Assembly (NCBI RefSeq): GCF_900101505.1
Contig: NZ_FMZI01000003.1
Coordinates: 248,001-312,000, forward strand
Source of the DNA: Antarctobacter albus
GTDB lineage: Bacteria; Pseudomonadota; Alphaproteobacteria; Rhodobacterales; Rhodobacteraceae
Length of the DNA: 64,000 nt
Direction: 5' to 3'
Positions 55,486 to 64,000 of this stretch are shown here, in pieces. Both the position numbers and the translations under genes were made by a program. Below the pieces are notes generated by a model, which ran no database searches, was not told the origin of the DNA, and was given only the letters and a program-made list of their open reading frames with translations. The stretch's first letter is position 1; every line of letters starts with the position of its first letter.

Positions 55486-56328
55486 TCAGTGTGGCGGGCC
55501 GTTTAGCCGGACCTGTGCCGCCTCTGTCGCGGGCGGGACATGCGGCATGTCCCGGGGTTTCTCGGATTCGGGCCGGGCCGGGCGCCCGCTTTTTGCTGCA
55601 AGCGCGCGCAAAGCGCCAAGATCGACGGTGTCCAGAAAGCCCAGGATCGCCGAATCCGGCGCGCGGGTGGTCAGGCGCAGGTCTATGGCGCCAATCCGGG
55701 CGACAAAGCCGCGCAGGCGGTGCGGGCGCTGCCCGTCGTCCGCGATCTGGACCGGTCCCAGGACCTCGAACCAGGTCAGGTCCTGGGCGCTGCTGTGTTC
55801 GATCAGCGTGTCGATACGGTCGAAATGCGAGTCGATGGCGCGGAGATGCGCCCGCCAGACCGGGTGCGGAATGCTGCGGTCCGGGTCCTCGACCGACAGG
55901 ACGATCAGGCCGCCCTCGCTGCGATAGGCGCGCGTGGTGTCTGCGCGGTAGCGCTCCAGCGCGGCGACCTCCCGGCGGGGCAAGCCATCTGCGGGGGGCA
56001 GGCCCAGTGTGGCGCGGCCCAACTCGCGGTCGCGGGCCGCCGCCTGCGCGGGACTGAAGAGAAAAGCTGTCTGTCCAACGGTGTCGGGTTCCTCCGTCCA
56101 GCCCGGAGGAGCCGGCGGCATGGCGTCGCTGACAAGCGAGGACCGGCGCAGAACCCGGCCCATGACGCCGTCGCGGTCGCCGAACCGCTCGATCAGGGTG
56201 GTGATGTAGTGCGCCTTGCCGAAGTCGGCCCCGGCCCGCGACCACTGTACGGCAAAGTCAGTACCGAGAGGGCCAAGCCCGGCCAGCCCGGCAAGGGCGA
56301 GGATGCCGAAACCTCTGGCGCGTGACAT
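55486..56328 (-). CDS. Uncharacterised protein with a single N-terminal membrane segment
   Basis: This 280-residue protein begins MSRARGFGILALAGLAGLGPLG, which looks like a signal anchor or cleaved signal peptide, followed by a soluble domain with LIVLSVEDPDRSIP and WFEVLGPVQIADDGQ. I do not recognise a family. The start at 56328 has AGGAG 7 bases upstream; a longer in-frame form extends 48 residues into the intergenic region. It lies downstream of nothing obvious and 148 bases upstream of mreB on the same strand. Confidence 0.55.
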   Translation of the reverse strand: MSRARGFGILALAGLAGLGPLGTDFAVQWSRAGADFGKAHYITTLIERFGDRDGVMGRVLRRSSLVSDAMPPAPPGWTEEPDTVGQTAFLFSPAQAAARDRELGRATLGLPPADGLPRREVAALERYRADTTRAYRSEGGLIVLSVEDPDRSIPHPVWRAHLRAIDSHFDRIDTLIEHSSAQDLTWFEVLGPVQIADDGQRPHRLRGFVARIGAIDLRLTTRAPDSAILGFLDTVDLGALRALAAKSGRPARPESEKPRDMPHVPPATEAAQVRLNGPPH

Positions 56329-56495
56329 TCCCAACTCCTGTGCAACCCACAGGGGATCAACTGGCCTCCAATCGGGGCACGAGTTTGGCGTCGCGACGTC
56401 GAAAGCGGGAAAATCATGCGGACGAAAAGGTTTGACAGGTTCCAGAGCATGAGCGGAAACTAAAATGACCAAGCGTCAACGTGAGAGGCATTTCA

Positions 56496-56900
56496 ATGAA
56501 GCGACTGATTTCCATGATCCTTGCCTGCCTGGCGGCCAGCCCGGCATTCGCGGACTCCTGCTGGGATCACAACGGATCCATCATGCGCCTGACGGATCAG
56601 GGCAACAACCGCTGGTTCTGGTACGAAACCACGCCGCACAGCTGGCAATACCCGGCGGGCGTGACGCCCGGCGTGTTGCTGTTCAACGGCTGGAAGAACG
56701 GTGAGTGGTACAGCGGCACGGCGCGGCGGTTTTCCAAGTACTGTCCCGGCACTCCGCTGGAATACCATGTCGAGGGGCCGGTCCTGCAGAACCCGCTGCG
56801 CGTTCAGCTCACAGGGCAATACCAGGTCCAGCAGAACTGCCAGCCGACCGGCGAATGGCGTAGGGATACGCTGGTCTTTACCTACCGATACCAGTGCTAG
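56496..56900 (+). CDS. Small exported protein of unknown function
   Basis: This 134-residue protein has a signal peptide (MKRLISMILACLAASPAFAD, cleavage after AFA) and a mature domain rich in Trp and Tyr (NNRWFWYETTPHSWQYPAG) with four Cys residues (SCWDH, KYCPG, NCQPT and RYQC-end), so two disulfides are likely. The start follows GAGAGG. No family recognised. It has its own terminator. Confidence 0.65.
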   Translation: MKRLISMILACLAASPAFADSCWDHNGSIMRLTDQGNNRWFWYETTPHSWQYPAGVTPGVLLFNGWKNGEWYSGTARRFSKYCPGTPLEYHVEGPVLQNPLRVQLTGQYQVQQNCQPTGEWRRDTLVFTYRYQC

Positions 56901-56922
56901 ACTCGGGCGCCTGACGCAGGGG

Positions 56923-56952
56923 AAAAGCCGCGGCGCCGTCCCGCGGCTTTTT
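56923..56952 (+). terminator. Rho-independent terminator of the small exported gene
   Basis: A perfect 11-base stem (AAAAGCCGCGG and its complement) with a 7-base loop is followed by a T-run, 22 bases after the stop. Confidence 0.85.
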
Positions 56953-57066
56953 GCATGCCCAGCGATCTTCTTGCGCGTCGTTTTCCCCGCATGACGTGTC
57001 GGGCGCGCGCGGCGCCGGGATGTGCGGCGCGGTATTGAGGGGAAAATGAACCCGGAGAGTCGCGTC

Positions 57067-59574
57067 ATGAAAACCCATGTCAAAGCTTTGGTCGTCGGCG
57101 GTGGCGCCGTCGGCACCTCGATTGCCTATCACCTGGCCAAGGCCGGCTGGGAAGACGTCATGCTCGTCGAGCGTGACGAACTCACCTCCGGCTCGACCTG
57201 GCACGCAGCCGGCCTGTTGCCGTTGTTCAACATGTCCTATGCGACGACCCACATCCACAAATACTCGGTCGATTTCTACAAGACTCTCGAGGAAGAGACC
57301 GGGCTGAACGCCGGTTTCGCCGTGGTGGGCAACCTGCGCATGGCGCAGACCGACGAGCGCATGGACGAATACCGGCTCTATGCCTCGACCGCCGAGACCT
57401 GCGGCGTGCCCTATGTCTGGCTGACCCCGGACGAAATCAAGGAACGCTGGCCGCTGATCAACACCGAGGATCTGAAGGGCGCGCTGTACCACCACACCGA
57501 TGGCTACATCAACCCGGCGGACGTGACCCAGGCAATGGCCAAGGGCGCGCGTCAGCGCGGCGTCGAGATCGTGCGCAAGCTGCAGGCCGACAGCTACAAC
57601 TGGACCGGCACGCACTGGGAAGTCACCTGCACCAAGATGGTGGAAAAGGGCGGCAACCTGGTCGAGAGCGACGAGACCGTCACCATCACCGCCGAGCATG
57701 TTGTGACGGCGTCCGGCAACCACGCGCAGCGCACCGCCAAACTGCTGGGCATCAAGATCCCCGCGATCCCGGTCGAACACCAGTTCATCGTCACCGACGT
57801 GGACCCCGCGCTGCAGGCCTGGCGCGCCGAGGGCAACCCCGAGCACCCGGTCATCCGCGACGCCGACGCGCAATCCTACGTCCGCGAAGAGCGTGGCGGC
57901 TGGATCCTGGGCGTCTACGAAAAGCACGCGCCCGCCTGCTTTGAATACGGCGTGCCGGACAGCTTCCGCGCCGACCTCTTCCCGCTCGACCTCGAGCGGA
58001 TCGAAGATCAGTACATGGCGATGATCCACCGGATGCCCTCCTGCGAGGAATCCGGCCTCAAGGACGATTTCAACGGTCCGATCTGCTACACCCCGGACGG
58101 CAACCCGCTGGTCGGCCCGGCCCCGGGCCTGCGCAACATGTGGCTGGCAGAGGGCTTTTCCTTCGGCATCACCGCTGCGGGCGGCACCGGCTACTACCTT
58201 GCCCAGATGATGGTGGACGGCGAGGCCGAGATCGACATGGCCTCGCTCGACCCGAAACGCTATGGCCAGGGCTGGATGACCACCGAGTTCGCGGCACGCA
58301 AGAACGAAGAGTGCTACGACCACGTCTACATCCTGCACCACCCGGACGAGGAACGCCCGGCGTGCCGCCCGCTGCGCACCGCGCCGGCCTATGACCGGCA
58401 AAAGGCCAAGGGCGCGCAGTTCGGGTTCGTGAACGGCTGGGAACGTCCCAACTACTACGGTCCGCTGGATGCACCGGAAAACTTCGACCACGACGCGCGC
58501 AGCTTCCGCCGCGGCGGCTGGTGGCAATATGCCGTGGACGAGGCCAAGGCCGTGCGCGAAGGCGTGGGCCTGATCGACGCGACCGCCTTTACCAAGCACA
58601 TCGTCGAGGGCCCCGGCGCGACGCAGTTCCTGGACTGGTTCACCTGCAACAAGCTGCCCAAGGTCGGCCGCATCAACCTGACCTACGCGCTGACCAGCCA
58701 CGGCACCACCCGCACGGAATACACCATCGTGCGCCTGGCCGAAGACAAGTACTACCTGGTCTCCGCCGGTGCCTGGACCTCCTATGACAGCGACTACCTG
58801 CGCAAGGCGATCGAGGACAAGCGCGACGAATTCGGCTGGATTTCCTGCCATGACGTGACCACCCAGTGGGGCGTCTTTGCCATCGCCGGGCCGAAATCGC
58901 GCGACGTTCTGAAAGAGATCGTCAAGGATGCCGATCCGTCGACGGTGCTGGGCAACAAGCGTTTCCCCTGGCTGACAATGCGCAACATCGAACTGGGCAT
59001 GGTGCCGGTCATGGCGATCCGCGTGGCCTATACCGGCGAACTGGGCTGGGAACTGCATCACCCGATCGAGATGCAGAACAACCTGTGGGACCAGCTGACC
59101 ACCGCCGGCGAAAAGCACGGGATGAAGCTGGTCGGCGCGCGCGCCCAGAACTGGCTGCGGCAGGAGAAATCCTACCGTGCCTTCGGCAACGAGCTGGGCC
59201 GCGACGCCACCCCGCTGGAGGCCGACCTGCCGCGCTTTGTCGATCTGTCCAAGGATTTCCACGGCAAGGCCAAGCTGGAGGAAACCGGCGTGCGTTCCAA
59301 ATGCGTGACGCTGCTGATCGACGGGCCGGCGGATGCCGATCCCTGGGGCCGTGAGGCGCTTTATGCGCCGGATGGCACCCGCGTCGGGCGCCTGACCTCG
59401 GGCGGCTATTCGGTCGCCTTCGGCAAGTCCATCGGCATGGGCTACGTCAAGCCGGAGCTGGCGGTCGAGGGCACCCAGCTGAAGGTCAAGATGCTGGACC
59501 AGCTCTGGGACGCGACGATCACCCAGGACAGCCCCTATGACCCGAAGAACGAGGTCATCCGCGTCGACGGCTGA
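57067..59574 (+). CDS. FAD-dependent dimethylglycine/sarcosine dehydrogenase-family protein with GcvT domains
   Basis: This 835-residue protein joins an N-terminal FAD oxidoreductase (about residues 1-390, VVGGGAVG at 9-16) to C-terminal tetrahydrofolate-binding GcvT domains (GELGWELHHPIEMQNNLWDQ region). His46 in SGSTWHAAGLL is the residue that carries covalent FAD in this family. The substrate is likely dimethylglycine or sarcosine, with formaldehyde passed to folate; the substrate is inferred. Two starts are possible, MKTHVKA at 57067 or 57046; both have ribosome sites. Confidence 0.82.
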   Translation: MKTHVKALVVGGGAVGTSIAYHLAKAGWEDVMLVERDELTSGSTWHAAGLLPLFNMSYATTHIHKYSVDFYKTLEEETGLNAGFAVVGNLRMAQTDERMDEYRLYASTAETCGVPYVWLTPDEIKERWPLINTEDLKGALYHHTDGYINPADVTQAMAKGARQRGVEIVRKLQADSYNWTGTHWEVTCTKMVEKGGNLVESDETVTITAEHVVTASGNHAQRTAKLLGIKIPAIPVEHQFIVTDVDPALQAWRAEGNPEHPVIRDADAQSYVREERGGWILGVYEKHAPACFEYGVPDSFRADLFPLDLERIEDQYMAMIHRMPSCEESGLKDDFNGPICYTPDGNPLVGPAPGLRNMWLAEGFSFGITAAGGTGYYLAQMMVDGEAEIDMASLDPKRYGQGWMTTEFAARKNEECYDHVYILHHPDEERPACRPLRTAPAYDRQKAKGAQFGFVNGWERPNYYGPLDAPENFDHDARSFRRGGWWQYAVDEAKAVREGVGLIDATAFTKHIVEGPGATQFLDWFTCNKLPKVGRINLTYALTSHGTTRTEYTIVRLAEDKYYLVSAGAWTSYDSDYLRKAIEDKRDEFGWISCHDVTTQWGVFAIAGPKSRDVLKEIVKDADPSTVLGNKRFPWLTMRNIELGMVPVMAIRVAYTGELGWELHHPIEMQNNLWDQLTTAGEKHGMKLVGARAQNWLRQEKSYRAFGNELGRDATPLEADLPRFVDLSKDFHGKAKLEETGVRSKCVTLLIDGPADADPWGREALYAPDGTRVGRLTSGGYSVAFGKSIGMGYVKPELAVEGTQLKVKMLDQLWDATITQDSPYDPKNEVIRVDG

Positions 59575-59590
59575 CACTGACACTCCGGAC

Positions 59591-59611
59591 GGAGGCCGGA
59601 AATCGGCCTCC
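59591..59611 (+). terminator. Hairpin after the FAD/GcvT gene
   Basis: GGAGGCCG pairs with CGGCCTCC around a 5-base loop, 16 bases after the stop. A second, larger hairpin (GGCCGGGCG with its complement, 59619-59649) follows at once. Neither has a T-run. Confidence 0.55.
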
Positions 59612-59777
59612 GCTCTCTGGCCGGGCGCCCCTACCGGGGCCGCCCGGCCATTGCATGTCAGGGCGGCGGAAATACCCGGCGGCCGCGCCGCCGCCGCCTT
59701 GCAACGGGCGCTGCCACCGATATGTTGACAGGAAACAGGGCGCCCAATGCGCCCTTTTTCATCGAAAGGAACGCGGA

Positions 59778-60227
59778 ATGGGACTGAACGTCTATCTTTC
59801 GGGCGAGATTCACACCGACTGGCGCGACCAGATCATCGACGGCGCGCAGGGGCTGGACATCACCTTCAATGCGCCGGTCACCGACCACGCTGCCAGCGAC
59901 GACTGCGGTGTCGAGATCCTGGGCGCCGAGGACAACAAGTACTGGCACGACCACAAGGGCGCGATGGTCAATGCCATCCGCACCCGCAAGGGCATCGCCG
60001 ACGCGGATGTGGTCGTCGTGCGCTTTGGCGATAAGTACAAGCAGTGGAATGCGGCGTTTGACGCGGGCTATGCCAGCGCGCTGGGCAAGTCGCTGATCAT
60101 CCTGCAGCCGCCGGAACACGATCACGCCCTGAAAGAGGTCGATGCCGCCGCCTTGGCGGTGGCGCGGACGCCGCAGGAGGTGGTGCAGGTCCTGCGTTAC
60201 GTCCTGACCGGCGCTCTGCCGGGCTGA
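59778..60227 (+). CDS. YtoQ-family protein
   Basis: This 149-residue cytoplasmic protein starts MGLNVYLSGEIHTDWRDQI and contains the GEIHTDWR, FNAPVTDHAASD and VVVVRFGDKYKQWNAAFDAG segments of the YtoQ family, which is uncharacterised and has a nucleoside 2-deoxyribosyltransferase-like fold. Ribosome site AAAGGA. It stands alone and is convergent with the GST gene. Confidence 0.85.
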   Translation: MGLNVYLSGEIHTDWRDQIIDGAQGLDITFNAPVTDHAASDDCGVEILGAEDNKYWHDHKGAMVNAIRTRKGIADADVVVVRFGDKYKQWNAAFDAGYASALGKSLIILQPPEHDHALKEVDAAALAVARTPQEVVQVLRYVLTGALPG

Positions 60228-60230
60228 GTC

Positions 60231-60256
60231 TCGGGGCGGGGGAGACCCCGCCCCGA
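60231..60256. terminator. Hairpin between convergent ytoQ-like and GST genes
   Basis: An 11-base perfect stem (TCGGGGCGGGG and its complement) with a 4-base loop lies between the two stops. No T-run, so termination is inferred from position. Confidence 0.5.
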
Positions 60257-60267
60257 AGCCGGTCAGA

Positions 60268-60969
60268 TCAGCCCTCGCGCGCCGGGATCTTCATGCCGCG
60301 CTGCACGGCCGGGCGTTCAAGGAAGCGTTCGAGATAGGCATTGGTGCGGGGAAACGAGCTCCAGCCGACCACGTCACGCGCACCGTAGAAGTCGAGGATG
60401 TTCAGCCACGGCGCGATGGCGATGTCGGCGATGGAATAGTCGCCGGCAATCCAGTCCTTGTCCGCCAGTTGGCCTTCGATCACGTTCAGCAGGCGCTTGG
60501 CCTCGTTGATGTAGCGCTCGCGCGGGCGCGGATCCTCTATCTCGGAGCCCGCGAACTTGTGGAAGAAACCAAGCTGGCCCAGCATCGGGCCCACCCCTCC
60601 CATCTGGAACATCAGCCATTGGGTGATCTGGTGCTTTTCACGGGCAGAGTTCCCAAGAAGCTTGCCGCTCTTTTCCGCCAGGTACAGCAGGATCGCGCCG
60701 GACTCGAACAATGCCAGCGGGGCGCCGTCCGGTCCGTCCGGGTCGATGATCGCGGGGATCTTGTTGTTGGGGTTGAGGCTCAGGAAGGCCTCGCTCTTGA
60801 CGTCCGCATCCGCCAGCGTGACCAGGTGCGGCTCGTAGGGCAGGCCGGTCTCCTCCAGCATGATCGAGGCCTTGACCCCGTTCGGCGTGGGAAACGAGTA
60901 CAGCTGGATGCGCTCGGGATGCTGCGCGGGCCAGCGGGCCGCGATGGGATGGGTGGCGAGATCGAACAT
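60268..60969 (-). CDS. Glutathione S-transferase-like protein
   Basis: This 233-residue protein has an N-terminal thioredoxin-like domain (FPTPNGVKASIMLEETGLPYE with the catalytic segment, and NPNNKIPAIIDP with the cis-Pro) and a helical C-terminal domain (SGAILLYLAEKSGKLL). The pattern is that of the YfcG/Nu-type GST. The substrate is unknown. Confidence 0.9.
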   Translation of the reverse strand: MFDLATHPIAARWPAQHPERIQLYSFPTPNGVKASIMLEETGLPYEPHLVTLADADVKSEAFLSLNPNNKIPAIIDPDGPDGAPLALFESGAILLYLAEKSGKLLGNSAREKHQITQWLMFQMGGVGPMLGQLGFFHKFAGSEIEDPRPRERYINEAKRLLNVIEGQLADKDWIAGDYSIADIAIAPWLNILDFYGARDVVGWSSFPRTNAYLERFLERPAVQRGMKIPAREG

Positions 60970-61094
60970 TTGCTTGGCCTTTTTCCGGTTTGGGGGAAAG
61001 CTAGGTATGTTTTTCCCGGTTTCACAGGGGCCGGGCTGTGCAATGGCGCAGAACGCATGTGGACAGGCGGATACGTCGGAACAGGGACAAGGGT

Positions 61095-61520
61095 ATGTTT
61101 CAGGAATTCAGGAACTTCATCGCCAAGGGCAATGTCATGGACATGGCCGTGGGCATCATCGTCGGTGCGGCTTTTACTGCCATCGTGACCTCTCTGGTCG
61201 GCGACATCATTAATCCGGTGATCGCGCTCTTTACCGGCGGCATCGACTTCTCCGGCTGGTTCTACGCGCTGGACGGCAATGACTATGCCTCGCTCGAAGC
61301 CGCCAAAGAGGCCGGGGCGCCTGTTTTTGCCTTCGGCAAGTTCGTCATGGCCGTCATCAACTTCCTGATCGTGGCCTTCGTGGTCTTCCTGCTGGTCAAG
61401 ATGGTCAACCGAATCAAGGATGCCGCCGCCAAGGAGGAAGAACCCGTTGCCGAGGCACCCAAGGGGCCGACCGAGCTGGAGGTCCTGCTGGAAATCCGCG
61501 ACGCGTTGAAGCGGGACTGA
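61095..61520 (+). CDS. mscL: Large-conductance mechanosensitive channel
   Basis: This 141-residue homopentameric channel opens under membrane tension and saves the cell from hypo-osmotic shock. The N-terminal amphipathic helix and pore helix read [27 protein letters not shown], then [15 protein letters not shown], with a second helix at about residues 80-102 and a cytoplasmic helical end. The start at 61095 follows AAGGGT. Confidence 0.95.
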   Translation: MFQEFRNFIAKGNVMDMAVGIIVGAAFTAIVTSLVGDIINPVIALFTGGIDFSGWFYALDGNDYASLEAAKEAGAPVFAFGKFVMAVINFLIVAFVVFLLVKMVNRIKDAAAKEEEPVAEAPKGPTELEVLLEIRDALKRD

Positions 61521-61593
61521 CCGGCGCCCCCGGGTTGCGCAGCCCGGGAGGCTTGGCTATCAGGCCGGTGCGACGCGCCTGCCAGGAGATGTC

Positions 61594-62481
61594 ATGCCAA
61601 GAGCCGTGAAAATCGCCCTGGGCAGTATCGCTGTCGGGGTTGCCGTGCTGGCGATCAAGCTGCTGGCCTGGTGGCTTACCGGCTCTGTCGCGCTGCTGTC
61701 GGACGCGCTGGAAAGCATCGTCAACGTGGCCACGGCCATCGCCGCCTTCGTGGCGGTGCGCATCGCGGTGCAACCGGCCGATGCGGATCACCCCTTCGGC
61801 CATCACAAGGCCGAGTATTTCAGCGCCGTCATGGAAGGCGTGATGATCGTCGTGGCGGCGATTCTCATCCTGAACGAGGCCTGGGGCGCCTGGAATGCCC
61901 CGCGCGACATCGACGCGCCCTTTACCGGGCTGGTTCTGATCGGCCTTGCCAGTGTCATCAACGGGATCTGGGCCGTTGTCCTGATGCGCGAGGGGCGCAG
62001 CCTGCGCTCACCCGCGCTGGAAGCGGACGGGCGTCATCTTATGACCGACGTGGTCTCCTCTGCCGGGGTCGCGATCGGCGTGGTGGCCGCCGTGTTGACC
62101 GGGGCGCTCTGGCTGGATGCCCTGCTGGCGGCGCTGGTGGCGGTCAACATCCTGTGGTCGGGCTGGCAGGTGTTGCGCGGTTCCGTCGGCGGGCTGATGG
62201 ACGAAAGCGTGCCCGAGGACGACCTCGAGGCCATGCGCGAACTGATCTCGGCCAATGCCGATGGCGCGGTCGAGGCGCATGACCTGCGGGCCCGCCACGC
62301 GGGGCAGGCGACATTTGTCGAGTTTCACCTGGTGGTGCCGGGGGAGATGTCGGTCGATACGGCGCATGACATCTGCGACCGGATCGAGGCGGCCATGATG
62401 GCCGCCTTCGACGGGTGCCGCGTCACGATCCACGTCGAGCCCGAACACAAGGCCAAGCACAGCGGGATCGTGGTTCTCTAG
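61594..62481 (+). CDS. Cation diffusion facilitator family transporter
   Basis: This 295-residue divalent-metal/proton antiporter has six membrane helices with the metal-site residues in LLSDALESIVN and in the DHPFGHHKAEYFSA loop, and a C-terminal ferredoxin-like domain with EAHDLRARHAGQATFVEFHL. Zn, Fe or Mn could be the substrate; the sequence does not decide. It stands 73 bases after mscL. Confidence 0.92.
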   Translation: MPRAVKIALGSIAVGVAVLAIKLLAWWLTGSVALLSDALESIVNVATAIAAFVAVRIAVQPADADHPFGHHKAEYFSAVMEGVMIVVAAILILNEAWGAWNAPRDIDAPFTGLVLIGLASVINGIWAVVLMREGRSLRSPALEADGRHLMTDVVSSAGVAIGVVAAVLTGALWLDALLAALVAVNILWSGWQVLRGSVGGLMDESVPEDDLEAMRELISANADGAVEAHDLRARHAGQATFVEFHLVVPGEMSVDTAHDICDRIEAAMMAAFDGCRVTIHVEPEHKAKHSGIVVL

Positions 62482-62494
62482 CAGCGGCGCCTGG

Positions 62495-63613
62495 TCAGCC
62501 CTTGATGACCAGTTGCGGAGAGGTCACGTCGATCCCCTGCGCCTGGCCGACCGCGAAATAGGTCAGCTTGCCCGCGTGCACGTTCAGCCCGTTCAGCAGG
62601 TGCGGATCGTCCGCGCAGGCCTGTTTCCACCCCTTGTCCGCCAGCGCCAGCATGTAGGGCATGGTGGCATTGCCAAGCGCGATGGTCGAGGTGCGCGCCA
62701 CGGCGCCGGGCATGTTGGCGACGCAGTAGTGCATGATGCCGTCCACATCGTAGATCGGATCCGCATGGGTCGTGGCGCGCGAGGTCTCGAAGCAACCGCC
62801 CTGGTCGATGGCCACGTCGACCAGGGCCGCACCCGGTTTCATGGATCCGAAATCGGCACGTTTCACCAGTTTGGGCGCCTCGGCGCCGGGGATCAGAACC
62901 GCGCCGATCACCATGTCGGCCTGTTCCAGGTGTTCGGCCAGGAGGCCGGCGCTGGAATAGCCGGTGCCGAAGGTGCCGCCAAAGACATCGTCGAGATAGC
63001 GCAACCGGGGCAGCGAGCGGTCCAGCACGGTGACATCCGCGCCCATGCCGGCGGCAATGCGCGCCGCGTGGGTGCCGACGACGCCGCCGCCGATCACCAG
63101 CACGCGGGCCGGACCGACGCCGGGCACACCGCCCATCAGCACGCCACGCCCGCCATTGGCCTTTTGCAGCGTCCAGGCGCCCATCTGCGGTGCAAGCCGT
63201 CCGGCGACCTCGGACATCGGGGCCAGCAGCGGCAGCCCGCCGCGTTCGTCGGTGACGGTCTCATAGGCGATGGCGGTGCAGCCGGAGGCCAGCAGGTCCT
63301 GCGTCTGCGCCGGGTCGGGCGCCAGGTGGAGATAGGTGAACAGCAACTGCCCCTCGCGCAGCATGGCGCGTTCGACGGCCTGGGGCTCTTTGACCTTCAC
63401 GATCATCTCGGCCTCGGCAAAGATCTCGGCCGCGGTCTCGGCCAGCCTTGCGCCTGCTGCGGTGTAATCCTCGTCGACAAATCCGGCGCCGGTGCCGGCG
63501 CCTTTCTGCACGATGACCTCGTGACCATGTCCCACCGCCTCGCGGGCGGCATTCGGGGTCAGGCCGACGCGGAATTCCTGGGGTTTGATCTCGGTGGGGC
63601 AACCGATCTTCAT
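62495..63613 (-). CDS. ald: Alanine dehydrogenase
   Basis: This 372-residue NAD-dependent enzyme interconverts L-alanine and pyruvate. MKIGCPTEIKPQEFRVGLTP is the family N-terminus, the catalytic Lys lies in VKVKEPQ and the His in FTYLHLAPDP, and the Rossmann motif is VIGGGVVGTHAA. The start at 63613 has GAGGAGG. It is divergent from a Lrp/AsnC regulator gene, the usual arrangement for ald and its activator. Confidence 0.95.
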   Translation of the reverse strand: MKIGCPTEIKPQEFRVGLTPNAAREAVGHGHEVIVQKGAGTGAGFVDEDYTAAGARLAETAAEIFAEAEMIVKVKEPQAVERAMLREGQLLFTYLHLAPDPAQTQDLLASGCTAIAYETVTDERGGLPLLAPMSEVAGRLAPQMGAWTLQKANGGRGVLMGGVPGVGPARVLVIGGGVVGTHAARIAAGMGADVTVLDRSLPRLRYLDDVFGGTFGTGYSSAGLLAEHLEQADMVIGAVLIPGAEAPKLVKRADFGSMKPGAALVDVAIDQGGCFETSRATTHADPIYDVDGIMHYCVANMPGAVARTSTIALGNATMPYMLALADKGWKQACADDPHLLNGLNVHAGKLTYFAVGQAQGIDVTSPQLVIKG

Positions 63614-63748
63614 GTGTTCTCCTCCTCGGGTGTGCACAACAGTATGCCAGCGAAGCCTTGCAAAGGGGTCGCAAGCTCGCGCATTCTGGCGGGGCATGGC
63701 GCACGAATTTTCGATGAATGATCGTTTGGGGTGGAGGATCTTGCGTAT

Positions 63749-64000
63749 ATGACGCTGGATGAGACAGACAGGCGCATCCTGCGCGTATTGCAGCGCAAGG
63801 GGCGCATCTCGAACGCCGACCTTTCCGAAGAGGTACATCTGTCGGCCTCGGCCTGTCACCGAAGGGTCCAGCGCCTGGAAACCGAAGGTTACGTGCGCGA
63901 CTACGTGGCGCTGCTGGATGCGCGACGGATGGGGTTTCCGTCGACCGTCTTCGTGGAAATCACCCTGACCGCCCAGGCCGACGAGGTGCTGGAGGCCTTT
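63749..64000 (+). CDS. Lrp/AsnC-family transcriptional regulator, 3' end outside window
   Basis: The 84 visible residues contain the winged HTH of the family: LDETDRRILRVLQRKGRISNADLSEEVHLSASACHRRVQRLE, followed by the beginning of the ligand-binding domain. A GTG at 63731 in the same frame is an alternative start; the ATG at 63749 has GGAGG 11 bases upstream. Divergence from ald suggests it senses alanine or leucine and activates ald. Confidence 0.88.
   Translation, partial: MTLDETDRRILRVLQRKGRISNADLSEEVHLSASACHRRVQRLETEGYVRDYVALLDARRMGFPSTVFVEITLTAQADEVLEAF

Noticed and set aside
56878-59583. 901-codon minus-strand open frame opposite the FAD/GcvT gene
   Set aside because: Antisense shadow of a clear flavoprotein gene; no ribosome site or domain.

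Overview
The window is GC-rich, densely coded chromosomal DNA from an alphaproteobacterium, most likely a marine-type member of the Rhodobacteraceae (Roseobacter group). The assignment rests on gene content and order: one long succinyl-CoA synthetase / 2-oxoglutarate dehydrogenase operon with malate dehydrogenase beside it, a complete sdhCDAB operon, the ethylmalonyl-CoA pathway genes mcl2, mch, ecm and ccr, a roseobacter-style luxR-luxI pair, and a dimethylglycine-dehydrogenase-like flavoprotein. No rRNA, tRNA, CRISPR array, insertion sequence or prophage was recognised. Functions are inferred from motifs and family resemblance read by eye; no database search was run.

Layout. 1-2.0 kb: a truncated PlsC-type acyltransferase, an FMN-binding pyridoxamine-oxidase-like protein and a Tat-exported intradiol dioxygenase. 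2.0-3.3 kb: a minus-strand operon of four RebB-family (R-body, 'killing trait') proteins led by a 58-residue peptide. 3.5-17.1 kb: the minus-strand series sucC - PH-like membrane protein - two sulfotransferase-like genes - sucD - two tiny coupled ORFs - sucA - sucB - membrane protein - glycosyltransferase - MAPEG protein - lpd. 17.4-18.4 kb: mdh, with a divergent TauE/SafE permease. 20.0-22.7 kb: mcl2, nnrU-like, DUF1737 and mch. 23.4-27.5 kb: sdhC, sdhD, sdhA, two small exported proteins and sdhB. 27.7-31.7 kb: a small ORF, a PLP-dependent ornithine-type decarboxylase, a DUF1989 gene, deoD and an H-NS-like gene. 31.9-37.1 kb: ecm, a PlsB/PlsC-like acyltransferase and ccr. 37.3-38.9 kb: quorum-sensing genes. 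39.1-40.6 kb: a RecD-like helicase. 40.8-46.7 kb: an acyl-CoA catabolic cluster. 46.8-49.1 kb: gph, rpe and a GhrA-like reductase. 49.2-55.3 kb: the rod-shape genes mreB, mreC, mreD, mrdA and rodA, with a small exported ORF inserted on the other strand. 55.5-64 kb: two uncharacterised proteins, the FAD/GcvT protein, a YtoQ-like protein, a GST, mscL, a CDF transporter, ald and a divergent Lrp-type regulator cut by the right edge.

Together the genes supply most of an oxidative TCA cycle from 2-oxoglutarate to oxaloacetate plus much of the ethylmalonyl-CoA route for acetyl-CoA assimilation. The most interesting regulatory signal is a paired GTGATCAC operator found with identical architecture about 110 bases upstream of both sucC and sdhC; it suggests a shared regulator of these TCA operons. 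The most unusual gene group is the compact reb operon directly downstream of the lpd terminator.
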